A stretch of DNA of 14,637 nt. Origin: JAAZBV01 sp964460435. Its GTDB lineage: Bacteria; Desulfobacterota; DSM-4660; Desulfatiglandales; HGW-15. The notes under the pieces are model-generated. The model was given only the letters and a program-made list of their open reading frames with translations, was not told where the DNA came from and searched no databases. Shown piece by piece: positions 14,529-14,637 of this stretch. The stretch spans positions 1-14,637 of the forward strand of contig CAYWRH010000110.1 of NCBI GenBank assembly GCA_964460435.1. The letters run 5' to 3'. Each line of letters opens with the position of its first letter. The stretch's first letter is position 1. The position numbers and the translations under genes were made by a program.

Positions 14529-14555
14529 ACTATATAAATAAGTACCTTTGAACAA
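14529..14555 (-). promoter_or_regulatory. Candidate promoter of the FAD/Fe-S operon
   Basis: On the minus strand TATAGT (14534-14529, 5 of 6 matches) is preceded by TTGTTC (14555-14550) with 15-base spacing, or by GGTTGT with 17. The leader to the ATG at 14400 would be about 120 bases and includes the perfect palindrome. The -10 is good and the -35 weak. Confidence 0.4.
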
Positions 14556-14631
14556 CCTGTTCTCCGTTACCTGCCCCAAAGCGAAAAGGGCAACTATATT
14601 GGTTTGACCGGATTTATCGTGAGGCGCAATT

Positions 14632-14637
14632 ATGTCG
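14632..14637 (+). CDS. Start of a divergent gene, cut by the window edge
   Basis: An ATG at 14632 is preceded by GTGAGG (14620-14625 region) at a normal Shine-Dalgarno distance. Only two codons (Met-Ser) are visible, so nothing can be said of the product. Its divergent placement makes a regulator of the operon possible, but that is a guess. Confidence 0.3.

Noticed and set aside
14603..14631. TTGACC at 14603-14608 as the promoter of the right-edge gene
   Set aside because: The matching -10 would fall on the start codon region, leaving no leader for its ribosome-binding site.
1..14637. CRISPR array, tRNA, rRNA, IS element or prophage genes
   Set aside because: No regularly spaced repeats, cloverleaf-like sequences, transposase or phage protein motifs were seen.

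Overview
The window looks like chromosomal DNA of a strictly anaerobic bacterium, most plausibly a sulfate-reducing or syntrophic member of the former Deltaproteobacteria (Desulfobacterota). This is inferred from gene content: a GlcD/HdrD-type flavin and iron-sulfur oxidoreductase operon, a cobalamin-binding type radical SAM enzyme, a multi-PAS hybrid histidine kinase, a selenoprotein and moderate GC content. No rRNA, tRNA, phage or IS marker fixes the taxon.

Layout. Positions 201-7344 are on the plus strand: a ROK-family repressor; a large membrane-bound hybrid histidine kinase; a TauE/SafE (TSUP) permease 57 bases after it, with a strong hairpin covering its ribosome-binding site; and a B12-binding/radical SAM protein whose first 21 codons are out of frame with the rest by one base. 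Positions 7378-14400 are on the minus strand. In transcription order they hold a three-gene operon (FAD oxidoreductase, two-cluster Fe-S/CCG protein, second FAD oxidoreductase) ending in a strong hairpin terminator, then a Phd/YefM-PIN toxin-antitoxin pair, then a 574-residue gene with an in-frame TGA. A divergent plus-strand gene appears to start at the right edge.

The most interesting object is the gene at 7378-9102 (minus). Read naively it is two adjacent ORFs split by a TGA. Reading the TGA as selenocysteine gives one continuous protein with a Sec signal peptide, an N-terminal domain matching the UGSC (seleno)protein family, a U-S-V-C motif where that family has U-G-S-C, and a long C-terminal domain. 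A compact stem-loop with a GGUCA loop starts 11 nucleotides after the UGA, as expected of a bacterial SECIS element. The gene also has a good sigma-70-type promoter and a strong Shine-Dalgarno sequence. It looks like an exported selenoprotein of unknown function, and standard gene callers would split it.

The FAD/Fe-S/FAD operon resembles glycolate oxidase GlcDEF, but both flavoproteins are full length. It probably oxidises an organic acid or alcohol and passes electrons to quinone or another carrier; the substrate cannot be read from the sequence. A 16-bp perfect palindrome just downstream of its likely promoter is a candidate operator. All eight complete genes outside the toxin-antitoxin pair end in TAG, while both toxin-antitoxin genes end in TGA.
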